The notes under the pieces were generated by a model that was not told the DNA's origin, did not search any database, and saw only the letters and a program-made list of their open reading frames with translations. A program made the position numbers and the translations under genes. From positions 1,730,501 to 1,794,500 of the forward strand of contig NC_089864.1 in NCBI RefSeq assembly GCF_036373705.1: a DNA stretch of 64,000 bases, written 5' to 3'. This document shows positions 51,909 to 64,000 of this stretch, piece by piece. The DNA is from Amia ocellicauda (taxonomy: Eukaryota; Chordata; Actinopteri; Amiiformes; Amiidae). Each line of letters begins with the position of its first letter. Positions within the stretch are counted from its first letter, which is position 1.

Positions 51909-54900
51909 ATGGCTGTGGACAGTGAGAGAGGACTTCTACTGCTGCTGCTGCTCAGCACTGCCGCCTCCCTCACAGGTAAGGGCTGCCCTCGCTGTCTCTC
52001 ACTTGGGTTTACTGGGATCAATGTGGTTAACATTAACAAAGTGACAAGTTTAAACAATTAATATAGTTTAGTGAAGTGATTATGGTACTGTAGTTTACAG
52101 TAAAGTCATTGTAAAAGCACAGAAAGATACAATTTTCCATATAGGACAAAGGATAGCAGTAAACAGTACTAGAAACCTGCATCTCAGCCTCTCATTCAGT
52201 GTGTTGTCTTGTATGGAGAGCTGTGAGTTTGTCTCTGTGAGGAATGAAGTCTCAGTAGAAAGCTGCCCTGTGGCTCCCTGTGCTTCAGAGAGAGCAGGGG
52301 GGTCAGCGACGCTCAGACGCAGCTCATCTCTAAAGCAGGAGCTCAGATTGAGTCTCTGCTCTCGCTCTATGCTGAAGTGTCAGCCGTGCCAACAGTGTGA
52401 GCTCTAGGGCTGCAGGACAGAGAGAGACAGAGAGGGGGCTGTTCTCCAGGGCTGGCCTGTGTGTGGGCAGCCTGTCCCTCGGCCCTGTGCTCAGCGCTGC
52501 TCTCAGTGCTCAGGGCTGTCGCAGTGTCTGCAGTGTGGAGCTCCAGTCCACAGCGGGGCAGCAGGGTCAGTGTGCAGCAGCACAGGCAGCAGGCCGGCGT
52601 CCCTCACACTGCTGCAGAGGAAGCGATCAGAGAGCTTATCTTCTGTCCCCGTGTTATATCCACATTATATTATTATTACTAGACACTCTGGCATTGTTAG
52701 TTGAAAATACTTTCTAATCGCTCTAATAATCTCCCCCTAATCATCCCTCAGAACAGGAAATGTTTCTGCTAACAGATGCACCGCACACCACAGGACACAG
52801 CTCTGCTCTGAGCGCGTTTTTACACTAACTGGGGCTGATGCTGTAGATTGTGTTTTACAGCAGGTTGGGGGGCTGTCACAAGAGAGGGCTGTATGTAGGC
52901 GGTCTGGTCTTGAAACACACATTAGGGAGGCAGGCAGAGGGTACATCACAGGCTCGCTGTAGTTTATTTCTTCCCTCAATGGCAAAACTAACAATTCAAA
53001 CCCTAACTGTGTTTGAGCTCCAACTAAACAAACACGAACAACAATAACATCACATTCGCCCCGTTCCCGCTGTGTTGCACCGTGTCCGCCATGCCGTCTC
53101 TCCCGCCTCCAGCTGCGTGTGACCGGTCTGTGACAATCAGAGACACTGGAGACACACAGCCCGAGAGGACAGCACTGTGTTCATGTTAAAACAGACAGAG
53201 ACACTGGAGACACACAGCCCGAGAGGACAGCACTGTGTCTTTTATCATTTGTGCTTTACAGGATTGGAAACACACGTTTCTGTGAGAGATATTAGGAAGA
53301 GCTGAACGTGTAGAGACAACATTATATTCACACAAGCATGTTCACATAACAATACGCTTCCATGTGCAGCAATGATACTAAATAGCGAATATGTATTGAT
53401 ATTATTATCGTCATCATTTGTGCGAGTATATATGTATTTTAAACTCCCTTCACTTATTACTCTTACTACAGATCTGTAACTGCAAACGATACTTTTTGCC
53501 GTATTATTTATAATGTACTTATCAGATCCTTAACCAGGCAAGTTACAGCTGAAAGAAATACACATGTTTCACGATTAATACAACATATCAGTTATAATTG
53601 AACTAAAGTGCGCGTCTCAGTCATGGCGTTTATGGACACATTTATTAAACCAGTCCTTAATGTTTTAGAGGAAAACCAGATCTGCTGTATTAATGTATTC
53701 ATTAATTTAATTGTAAATGGACACGTTTTTGAATCGTGTCTCTTCACACTGACTGTGTCTGAATCGTCCTGCACACATTCACACACAGCCTGAACCCCGT
53801 CCAGCTGTCATACATATTAATACATTATTATCCTTCAGTTTATTGTAACCGGTCTGTGAAATCAGTGTTTAATGCACTGATATGAACTGTCCCAGTCATT
53901 GTCTCTGTCCGTGGATTAAACTGTAATGTCTCCGTGATTGCACCGGCTCTTGAGATGATTTCTCCGACACCATGTGTCTGCTGTCCTGTGTCTCAGTCCA
54001 GCTGCTCAGGGACTCGTGTCCTTAGTGGAAACGGGGCACATGCCGGGCCAGGAGAGCTGAACACCCGCCAGACAGAAGTAGAACAGGGCAAGGCAGGTTC
54101 CTAACCAAAGTCCGTAATCCAAGTTCGTTACCGGTGGGAGGTTGTCAGGCAGTCCGGGGTTCAAGAGGGAGAATGGTCCAGGTCCAGAAAAAGGGTCGCA
54201 AGCCAGTGAATCCGTCAACTGTAAACTTCACCCTTCTTTCTCCTGCTCTCCCTTCTCTCCCTGTCTTCTTCCTCTTCTTCTTCTTCTCAGTTCAGTACTG
54301 AAGAGCTCAGGGGACCAAGACCCAGCAGACACTGCGGCCCCTGCAGGACCAGGGCTGCCCTCACTGGACACTCATGACTGATTACTGTGTCTCTCCTGCA
54401 GGTGTCGCTGTGTTCTCCACTGTGGGGGGCATCGCTGATCTGCACTGTAAGACAGTGATCTATACAAACTGCTCTTCAACTACATGGAACTTTAACAGTG
54501 GATCTCAAACAACTGTTGAGCTGGTGGGTCTTGGGAAGGTGAAGAACAATAATCCAGAGAGAGCTGGGAGACTGAGTGTGGGGTCTAACTGCTCTCTACA
54601 CATAGACAGACTCCACACACAGGACACTGGACTGTATTACTGTCAACAGTTCATCAATGGAAAGAAACAAGGAGTGGACAACACTGTGTATCTGGTCCTT
54701 CTCATCAGTAAGTGTGCCGGCGCTCATCAGTGTTGGGTGGATTCTGGGACAGGACTGAAGCCAGTGATTATGACAGGAGCCACTGGGAGCTGAGTGTGTT
54801 GATGAGAGCAGCACTGAACTGTGTCAGAGTCCAGCTGTAGAGACAGGGGGGTTGTGGGTAACACAAGACATCTGAAGAGATATATATATATATATGGTTA

Positions 54901-57900
54901 AAAGAATTAAAATAAACTATGAGAAGTTTATGATGGTAAAACAAACATATAAAGACGTTTATAACCCATCACACTGACACGCATGACAGTCTGCTCACGC
55001 ACACACACGCACACAGGTTTCCCACAGAGAGCTACCGCGCCTGCGCAGACCGGCTCGCCCGGAGTTCGCGTCTTCCGCGCAGCTGGCAGATACAGAAGAA
55101 GCAGGACTGACTGAAACCACTGTGGACGCCGGGCTTGTTGTGCGCCAGGCTCTGTACGAGACTGCTCTTAAGACCAGGAGGCTGTCTTGTTTCGTTTGAT
55201 TGGACTTCACTTCATTAGTCTAACTGTTGGAAACTCTTGCCCATCAGAATGGCCTTGTTCTGTGTGACGATTGATGTTTGAGGTCAGATAACCTGCGTGT
55301 TTTATTAAGTGTTCAGATCGAGCAGCAGAGCAGCCAGGTCAGCTCGTCAAAATGCCTTTTTACTGTGGTGCTGATAATGAACATTTAAACTAACATTGTG
55401 TGAGATGCTTGAAGTGTTTTAAATCTATGGATTTTATGGTAGGCAAGTCAAGTGTTGATTTGAGAGGCTAAATTGATCAAACGTGATCAACTCACTGTCG
55501 GCCGCTTGGTCGTCACTTTAACAAACAAAAAATGCTCCAAACATTTTTCTAAATTAGCTTAATAAAGAAACTAAAATAAATGTAACCACTTTGCCATTAA
55601 AAACCAAAGTGAACTATTTGAATGGCTGCAACAGTAGTACAGGCTGTGTAATGGGGCTGCAGTCGGACTCATGATCAGCTGTCGGACAAGCCTGGCTGGG
55701 GCTAGATTTGAGATTGCAGGGCTTTAATCACAATTATATGCTCTAGGTTGTATAGAAATGTATATATTAATATAATCTGTGTAATAATGCAGCACACAGG
55801 ACACACTCACTTCTTTGGGGTTTTTATTTTTTAGATGTTGCTATGAAAGGATGTGTAACTGGCCTCTCAACTGGAGTAAACTGGCTGCACCTACAGCATA
55901 CAAGTACAGAATAATACAACATAGTACAGAATAAGAAAATACCAGATAATACGGCAGACAGCTGGATGAGACAAACACACAAACTCATCTCTTAACCCAC
56001 TGTGCTCCAGGTTCACTGTCACTGCTCTGTATGAGCTTAAACAGGAAAAGGCACGAACACACACTACTGTCTCTTTCAATAAAATAACACCAGTATTTCA
56101 CAATACACATGTACGACACCAGTGTCAATTCAAATCGTTTTGTGTGGATCAGCCACCTTTCTAACCACGGGGAGACATAACAGGCTGCTTCCTCAATCCC
56201 AAGACATCCGGCACAATAACACACCTAAAACATGAGATGTGTTCACAAATCAAAACATAACCACATATTAACCTACATTAATTCATATTCAACATGATGT
56301 CAGAACTAAATGAGAGATTTAGCCATGATTAGCACCGACGCACCGCAGCATCATCTCGCGTCTCTCCACTCAGCTCAAACCGGAAACACAGCGAGAACGG
56401 AAGTGCGTCACGACACTTCTGCGCAGCAGCGGCGCGCAGCGGCTGGAAGTAGACCGGCCTCAGAGACGTCAATTCAATTAACTTGTACATTTGTCTCTTC
56501 AGTTCACAAATTCATTTTAACTCTTACTTCCTTATGTCAATAACAAACCATTGTGTATGTGAAATTCAAACTGTAGATAACTTTATAACTTGTTAATACA
56601 TACATTAATTTATGTTAAATACAACACAATTCATCCAGAGAGAAATAATACAATAGCCAAATTCACAAACTGGCTACATATAAATGACATAAATATGGAT
56701 CTATGTTGAAAATGCATTGATTTCCAGTGTTGACTGTGCTGTGGGTGTCTTCTCTGTTGTTCCAGTTGACGTCCCTCCAGAGACAGAGCTGAAGGCTGGC
56801 AGCACTGTGACTCTGCGCTGCCTCCTGCACACTGGACACGGCCCTGGAGACTGCAGTCACCCCCCGTACACCAGTGCTGATGTGAGACTGAGCTGGGTCT
56901 CTGAGACAGGCGCTGAGCTGCAGGGAGACACATACTTCACTGAGCGCCCCTGTCTCTCCACACTGACTGTGAGGCTCCAGACCTCAGACCACAACACACA
57001 GTGGAGATGTGATCTGACAGAGGGGGGAGCAGTGAGGGCCTCTCAGAGACACACCATTAAACTCACAGGTACTAATCTCCTCTCTTCCACTCGGCCCTCC
57101 CTCTGAGCTGGACAGACAGAGGCTGTTCCTCAGCTGGCCTGTGTCCGCTGTGCTGCTGGGTTCCCGCGGCTCCTTAAAATAAAATCTGGGGAATTAAGGT
57201 CATAAATTGTCCTACATTTACCATACATTTGCTGTAGGTATTAAATTTGCAGATGGTGCGTTTAAGGCTGATGGGAAAATTGTCACGCACAGTGGCACGG
57301 TAGGTAAAACGTCTAATTAGTGTGTATTTGTTTGATTAAAGGACGACTTAGGCGAATCCGCCCAAAATTCGAGCATCAATTACAAAGTATTAAATATCTG
57401 AGAAACGATTTGAGATAAATACTTGCAGTGTTTTTAGCTGCGTAGCTGAGATGGTGCTGAAAAAAGCCATGTGCGCTGTGTTTACTTACACACTTCCTGG
57501 TTTTAGAAATTCAATGCGCAGTGAAGCTCATGGGGCTGGAGTTGACCAGTGGAGAGGATATTGTGTGTCATGAGCCATAGAGATCTGCTTTTACTAGCCA
57601 ATCCAGATCACACGTCTCAGGCAGCTGATCAGGGTCGGGTTACAGACGAGCAGAGAGGGGGAGGAGGGGGAGAGCCGGCAGAGTGAGAGAGGGGCTCATC
57701 TCTCAGCTATTATAGATGCTGCTGATGCGATCTCTATGGATTCAGAACAGCTTCAGCTATGCATGTATGCATGTATTATGTACTTATATGTCATATAATA
57801 ATATAATATATACGGTATTATAAGTGGACAATATGCAATAAAGTAAAAAAGAAAGAATTAGATTTGTTTTTTCCAGCAATGGAAAACAGAAGCTGATCAA

Positions 57901-60900
57901 GATTGTGAGGTCAGCAGAATATATAACAAGACCCACTGGCATGCCAGGTGCCCCTCTGACACTTCCTGGAGGCCCAGCTTTGCTCAGTGGCAAGTCTGAG
58001 GGACCTGAATAACTCAGGGAAAATAGGATCTCAATGTTCTCCTGGGTCAGTTTACAAAAAGGTGTGTTATTTCAGTGTTATGTTTATAGTTTATTGAAAT
58101 ACAATGCATATTTCAATACCGAAGGCTTTTAAGAGTATGTTCTAAGTGTCAAAACTGTTCACTATTACTGTGTGGGGTGTCAAATCAATAATAACAATAA
58201 AAAAATTAATTCTGTTATTTTATTGAACATTGTTCACTCAAGTACATTATACATGAAAAATGCATTTAGCAGAGGTTGTTCTGAAAAAATAGATATAAAA
58301 CACTTTGTGGTTTATAAGCAAATGCATATTGTTTATCAGTTAGAATGTAAAAGTGGTAAAAACGGGAAAAATGTTCTCAGTCCTCTGAGGGTTAACTTAG
58401 TATTAGACAATGAGAGACTCCGCCATTAAAATAAGTTTTACGTTTACGTTACTTTAGATAGCTACAGACGTTGACGTTGATCTTTTCGTTGTTTAGACAC
58501 ATTTTGGGTCTTAAATGATATTTCTTGAGGTCTTAAAAAGGTCTTAAAAAGCATTACATTTGACTTTAAAAATGGTGCAAGAACCCTGTCTCTTCCACTC
58601 GGCCCTCCCTCTGAGCTGGACAGACAGAGGCTGTTCCTCAGCTGGCCTGTGTCCGCTGTGCTGCTGGCAGGGGGCGTCAGTGCAGGACCTCCTGGTGTTG
58701 TGTGACAGAGAACCTGGCAGAACAAAGCACAGCAACGGCAATGTGGCCGCCTGGCTGAGGACTGAGCTCTGATTGTGTTTCCTTCACAGGCATCCCTGAG
58801 GACAACACCACTACTGCCACAACTACAGCCGCCAGGACTACAACACCTAAACCAAACACAACTGTAACCACCAAGACAGGTGAACTCCTCCTCTCTGACC
58901 CCAGACAGCCCTCCTCAGCACATTGTCATTATAGAGAGTCAGGGAACACAGTGTGTGCAGCGTGGGGAATGTGCAGCCGTGCCTCTACTGATTTAGACAT
59001 GAAACAGTTGAATCAGGGTTCGAAGTACAGGGAGGATTGGGGGGGTTGAACCCCCCTAATTGAGACTTCAACCCCCCAGAAAGAGGCAAAAATAGAAGGG
59101 TGGGGGGGTCGAAACATGAATATATCGTGAGGTAAAATGCGGTTCCCCGCTCCCATACTGACCGTCAACCCCCCCCGCTCTCACAGTTTTTGACCGTCAT
59201 CCCCCCACCCCCCCTCCGCTCTCACAGTTTTTGCTGACCTCCCCATTTGTCATTGTATAATTCAAACTCTGGGGTGAATAATAGAAGCGCTGGTCTATAT
59301 TGCCACAGCACAGTGGTGGCAGCCCTGTTCCTGGAGAGGCATGATACTGCAGCTCTCTAATTAGTCAATTACATTTTGCATAATTCATCCCAATAACTGT
59401 CTGAGTCAACACCTAAACCAACCACAACTTCAACCACAATTTCAGCCCCCATTAACGACCTGCTGTTGGTAAAATTCATCAGCAAAAAGTATATATATAT
59501 ATTTTTCAAGTGTAGCGTGATAATACTTATATCCTATATTTAAATTATGTTTAGAAAGAAAATGCTAGTTGATACTCAGTTAATTATATTTTCTACCAAA
59601 ACATTACAAATTGTATGACTACCAGTATGTACAATGTCTGACAATGTCAGTTACAGTGTGGACTCACTCTGGCTTTCATTTAGATTAATCCATTAAACTC
59701 ACAGGTACTAATCTCCTCTCTTCCACTCGGCCCTCCCTCTGAGCTGGACAGACAGAGGCTGTTCCTCAGCTGGCCTGTGTCCGCTGTGCTGCTGGCAGGG
59801 GGCGTCAGTGCAGCACCTCCTGGTGTTGTGTGACAGAGAACCTGGCAGAACAAAGCACAGCAATGGCAATGTGGCCGCCTGGCTGAGGACTGAGCTCTGA
59901 TTGTGTTTCCTTCACAGGCATCCCTGAGGACAACACCACTGCTGCCACAGCTACAGCCGCCAGGACTACAACACCTAAACCAAACACAACCACAACCACC
60001 AAGACAGGTGAACTCCTCCTCTCTGACCCCAGACAGCCCTCCTCAGCACATTGTCATTATAGAGAGTCAGGGAACACAGTGTGTGCAGCGTGGGGAATGT
60101 GCAGCCGTGCCTCTACTGATAATAGAAGCACTGGTCTATATTGCCACAGCACAGTGGTGGCAGCCCTGTTCCTGGAGAGACATAATACTGCAGCTCTCTA
60201 ATTAATCAATTACTGAAGACATTGAAAACATGGTCATCTTGCATAATTATTGCCAATTGCATAATTAATCACTGAACTGATCCTCCCCAGCCAGCCCTGC
60301 AGTTCGCCAGTCGATTTCATTTTACTGGACCCCTAAATCACCTGGTCAAAATGTACATAAGATGTGTGTGTCTCTGAATATGTTTGTCTATATTAATGTA
60401 ATATGACACACAGAGAATTGTGGGAGGCCTGGAGGTTGTGTCCCATACTCTTTACCTCCACTGTATTCGGTAAGAGAATGACCTAACCCGAGAGATCACT
60501 ACTGAACAGTAGGTGGCAGTGTCATAATGATCTGGGGTAAAAGACACTGTGAGTTCAAACCTTCCTCTCAAATACTAAAGAAGCCAGCTGGGAAAAGAAA
60601 GGTTAACATTTGGTCTTTTATTTTTCAGGTTTTCTGGGATTAAATTTAATCAAATTTCTAACTAAACTGGTACAATGCATTGATGGTAAATTGCTCTTTA
60701 CATTGTGCTGTTCGTTTATTTTGCTTGGTTTTTTTAAATCAATGAATATCAGTGTTTACAGATTTAATGCTTTACCACGTGTTTCACAAAGAACAAGGTT
60801 CTAAGGTAAAATGTGAACTAAATTCTGAATCGGTATTTTTGGTAAATTACATGAATCTTAACAAAACGCTACTTCATCTTAATCATAATACATTTATGAA

Positions 60901-62017
60901 TTTGTTGTCATAGCTTTGTTTTGACTGTAAAAATAGAGAAGTCAGTCTGTGAGTTTGTGGGCAAGATGGCGAAGGTGCATTGTTTGCTGTTGTGAAGTGT
61001 GTGTGCTGTAACATAAATGGAAAACTATGTAACTAAGAAATGTATTCTGATGAATATGCAAACTTTTCAAATAGTAAAGAAGCCAGTTCAGAAATGAAAG
61101 GTTAAAGTTTCGATCTTTATTTTTCAGGAATCTGGCAACATGTCTTGCCATCCCTAGACCCGTACAGTAACAGTTGTGTTGACTCCTGTGCAGATCATTA
61201 GCTGAGAAGAGTTAATGAGTCCCCCAGTCTCTCTCTCTCACTGTATCTATTCCTCTAACCCCCCCGATCTGTCCTCAGGCTCACATATAGAAACCATTGT
61301 GTCCCTCTCCATCGTCCTCCCTGTGGCCCTGCTGATATCTGCAGTGGCAGTCTATGTGGGGATCCGAAGATCCAGGAGACCAAGAGGTGAGAGACCAGAC
61401 TGAGGTCACAACCTCTAGACCCTATAGTCCACACAGCACTGCTCCAGTCTGGGCCCTATAGTTCACACAGCGCTGGCCCTACTGTGTAGTTATTGCTCTT
61501 CCCTGTATTGTTATCTGCAGTCTGTGCTGAAGGTGGCAGTGTTGTTAATATATATTTTCAGCTCTTTAAAGATGAATCCTGGAGGTTTCACAGTTCTGAG
61601 GTTCTGATCCACTTCCTCCTCTCTTCCAGGGAACCAGGATGTGGCTGATCCCAGTGCAGTGAGTTGTCACATTGTCACATTACTGCTGGTACAAATACAC
61701 AGTGTTTCACAGGAAAGCAGCAGCTTAAACCCACAGACCAGCGTTCGTCCTGTCCAGCCCTGAGACAAGACAGCAGGTTCATATACATCAGCACCTGCAC
61801 TGAGGCCCTGGGAAGGGTTTATGTTTCATTGGCTCAGTTCAGTGATAATTAGTGATAATTCAGCTCAATCAATATACATTTCTGTCTCCCCCAGCAGGCT
61901 GCAGACACAGTGACCTACGCTGTGATTGAGACCAGCAAAGCCAGAGAGAGAGACCCGGCCACTGCAGGAGGGACTGAGGCCCCTAACACAGAGTATGCCA
62001 CAGTCAGGCTGCACTGA
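51909..62017 (+). CDS. Ig-superfamily receptor gene R (two Ig domains, inhibitory-type tail)
   Basis: Exons: leader 51909-51975 (MAVDSERGLLLLLLLSTAAS), V-type Ig 54402-54707, second Ig 56766-57068, Thr-rich stalk 58790-58879, duplicated stalk 59918-60007, transmembrane 61279-61386 (IETIVSLSIVLPVALLISAV, no charge inside), tail 61630-61658 and 61898-62017. GT-AG borders and phases match throughout, total 1113 nt, 370 residues. The last exon encodes VTYAVI (fits the ITIM pattern) and TEYATV (fits the ITSM pattern TxYxxV/I), so recruitment of SHP-type phosphatases is expected. V and second-Ig exons differ from gene L by only about 2 and 4 residues. AATAAA at 62395-62400. Closest in layout to fish DICP/NITR-type receptors; exact family not proven. 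Confidence 0.82.
51985..54290. other. Gene R intron 1, largely unassigned
   Basis: No exon recognised. About 53120-53240 contains two tandem copies of a roughly 67-bp unit (GAGACACTGGAGACACACAG, GAGAGGACAGCACTGTGT). It does not match gene L intron 1 beyond the first 25 bp or so. Confidence 0.45.
57160..58588. mobile_element. 1.43-kb non-autonomous element in arm R
   Basis: Reverse complement of 37694-39125. The left terminus is GGTTCCCGCGG and the right is GCAAGAACCCTG. Flanking direct repeat of about 80 bp (TCTCTTCCACTCGG to TGTGCTGCTGG) at 57078-57159 and 58589-58670. The same flank occurs once, without the element, at 59717-59800. Confidence 0.7.
59014..59271. mobile_element. Short hAT-like MITE in arm R
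   Basis: Counterpart of 37055-37271, with CAGGGTTCGAA and TTCAAACTCTG termini and imperfect 8-bp flanks AGTTGAAT and GGGTGAAT. A tract of CCCCCC and a repeated CTCTCACAGTTTTTG make it longer than the L copy. Absent from the duplicate stalk unit downstream. Confidence 0.6.
59688..60205 (+). repeat. Tandem duplicate of Ig2-end plus stalk exon
   Basis: Starts with CCATTAAACTCACAG, the last 15 nt or so of the second-Ig exon (57054-57068), then repeats the following intron and stalk exon at high identity, without the two inserted elements of the first unit. Confidence 0.85.
60210..61270. other. Gene R intron before TM exon, nothing recognised
   Basis: AT-rich. Two imperfect copies of AAAGAAGCCAG...GAAA-AGGTTAA...TTTTTCAGG (near 60578-60630 and 61076-61129) suggest a local duplication. 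No exon in phase with a clear motif. Confidence 0.4.
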
Positions 62018-62794
62018 CAGGGGCCACAGCAGGGCCACAGCTCCAGTCCTCAAGGGGTTAACAGGCTCCTAACTCTCTGTGTTATAGAGCTAAGGGACTG
62101 ACTATCTGTGCTATAGGGCTAAGGGACTGACTCTCTTTGTTATAGAGCTAAGGGACTGATCTCTTTATTATTCAGACCAGTGGTGCAATGAAACACAGAA
62201 ATCCCTCTTTCCCTATAGGGTCCCATTTACACATGCAATATGAATTAACTTTGGTTTATGATATCCCAGCTTATCTGTTAATAGTCATTTTACTGTAGAG
62301 GCGTGTTGACTGAAATAGCAGCTCAAAGTGTTTTAACAATGTGTAAAGTGGTGTGTCGGTGTAGTATAGTACACACTGCATATTCTTTCACCTCAATAAA
62401 TGTCAAAAATATAATTACATTTTCTTTCTACTATGTGTGTCTGTCTGTGTGTCTGTCGCCCTCTATGAGTTCATTGCTAAAGTCATTCTTGGCCTATAGA
62501 CACTGTGGGTGAGGTAACTTCAGTCTGTGAATAAGAGTCTCAGTCCACTCACTCAGTCTGATAATGGAGATGAGACTGAAGCTGAACACAGTCAGTCACC
62601 CAGACTTCAGTGTTAATGAGTTATTTATGAGGTCAGACATTCATGTATACTGAGCCATTATTAACAGTTTCTTTAAAACACAAGTGCATAAGTCAACATG
62701 ACTAAGTTCTGTCATTATAATTGATTTATTGCAAAACATGGTATCAAGCATGACATTATAGAGCTGTAACAACCAAACCAAATTCAATATGGTT

Positions 62795-63370
62795 TGCCTG
62801 GTTTGAACTTTTTAGACGTGCAAGTGTTTACTATGGACATTGTAAGGATTACAGGTATGTGACACCTATCAAATGAAAATAGACAAACTGTACTATAATA
62901 TTCTTCATATTTGATTATGATTAGACAGACTATATTACACTACTACCAACTGTTTTCACAAAAATAGAAATGCGCTTTTTGAAATTTTTATGTTTTTGAC
63001 CTTTTCCTTCATTAAAGTCTATTGGAAATCTTGAGTGTTGTTGCTGTTGTTGAAATGCCACTCAAATTGAAACTTGCAGAAGTTGTTGGGTGAAAATTGC
63101 ATAAGAACTGAAGGAATAATGTGCATTTGAAAGAACCTAGCCTATGAGGAAAAGGTTTGAGAAAATATGTAACACAAAATACTCGCAAGAGGGACATTTC
63201 TCCATTATAAAGGCCACAAGCATGCTGGACCACTCAAATGAAAGCATATGAAAGAATAAGCTTCTGTAGTGTTGATCATGATTAGACACACTCTATTACA
63301 CCACTACCACATTCTTTTTGAGATAAATAATAGCATAATTTTAAAATACGTATTATGAAATTTATGATTT
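62795..63370 (-). repeat. Unclassified dispersed repeat, copy 2
   Basis: Reverse-complement match of 31880-32358, extending somewhat further. Moderate identity with many indels, so the copies are old. Confidence 0.65.
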
Positions 63371-63392
63371 TTATGAAAAATTAAAACATATA

Positions 63393-64000
63393 CACTGCTC
63401 AAATAAATTAAGGGAATACATAATCATCACAGGATAACATCAAGTCAATTAAACTTCAAGGATATCAATCTGTCCAGTTAGGAACTTAAGCGATTGTGAA
63501 TCAATGTCACCTGTTTTGGTGCAAATGAAAGTGACAACAGGTGCACTGGAGAGGCAACAGTAAGACAACCCCAAAAAGGGAATGGCTTTGCAGGTGGTGG
63601 CCACAGACAGTTGCTCTCTCCTTATCCTTCCTGACTGATTCTTCTCTAGTTTTGCATTTTGCTAGTGTCCTTGTCACTACTGGTAGCATGAGGTGCTCCC
63701 TGCAGCCCATTCAGGTTGCACAGGTAGTCCAGCTCCTCCAGGATGGCTCATCCATATGTGCCATTGCAAGAAGGTTTGCTGTGTCTCCCAGTACAGTCTC
63801 AAAAGCATGGAGGAGATACCAAGAGATGGGCCGTTACACGAGGAGAGCTGGACAGGGCCGTAGAAGGGCTCCTTTGTGTGAGGAGGAACAGGAGGAGCAT
63901 TGCCAGAGCCCTACAAAATGACCTCCAGTGGGCTACTGGTGTGCATGTTTCTTACCAAACTGTCAGAAACATACTCCATGAGGGTGGCATGAGGGCCCAG
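63393..64000 (+). mobile_element. Fourth Tc1-like family, 5' part, runs off window
   Basis: Begins CACTGCTCAAATAAATTAAG after TA. The transposase starts near 63688 (SLQPIQVAQVVQLLQDGSSI, RRFAVSPSTVSKAWRRYQEM, helix-turn-helix). A frameshift near 63868 moves the continuation (RRNRRSIARALQNDLQ, then VHVSYQTVRNILHEGGMRA) to another frame. The catalytic part lies outside the window. Confidence 0.88.

Noticed and set aside
41387..54707. Rearranging V segment (antigen receptor)
   Set aside because: V exons end with a normal splice donor; no heptamer-nonamer signal or J segment nearby.
36121..62017. Naming the receptors NCR3
   Set aside because: Position fits, but NCR3 has one V domain and no ITIM. 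These have two Ig domains and a fish-type second domain, so orthology is unproven.

Overview
The window is genomic DNA from a ray-finned fish. It has spliced vertebrate genes with GT-AG introns, abundant Tc1/mariner transposons with typical fish inverted repeats, a CR1-like LINE, hAT-like and IS630-like remnants and very large micro- and minisatellites. The CR1 tail type hints at a non-teleost lineage such as gar, bowfin or sturgeon, but that is only an impression.

Layout. (1) 1-10.6 kb, minus strand: the 5' half of PRRC2A (BAT2). Twelve coding exons join in phase to give the first 609 codons, and a CpG-rich promoter lies near 9.6-10.65 kb. (2) 11.4-22.1 kb, minus strand: complete AIF1 (IBA1), six coding exons and 146 residues, with a 7.5 kb first intron filled with satellites and two Tc1-type elements. 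(3) 22.5-28.6 kb: repeat-rich spacer with a Tc1 relic and a 5'-truncated CR1-like LINE. (4) 28.6-34.5 kb, plus strand: a small C-type lectin-domain gene whose intron holds two more Tc1-type elements and a 37-bp VNTR. (5) 36.1-62.4 kb: two Ig-superfamily receptor genes facing away from each other in a large inverted duplication. Gene L (minus) and gene R (plus) share almost identical leader, V-type and second Ig exons and large intron blocks. They differ from the transmembrane exon onward. R has a neutral membrane span and a tail with one ITIM and one ITSM-like motif. L has an Arg at the outer edge of its membrane span and no visible tyrosine tail. A broken third leader exon lies between them. 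(6) 63.4-64 kb: start of another Tc1-like element.

Together, PRRC2A and AIF1 in the same order and orientation as in the mammalian MHC class III region, followed by innate-type receptors, suggest an MHC class III-linked receptor cluster. In mammals NCR3 (NKp30) and LST1 sit on that side of AIF1. The most interesting signal is the putative inhibitory/activating receptor pair made by inverted duplication in that syntenic position.
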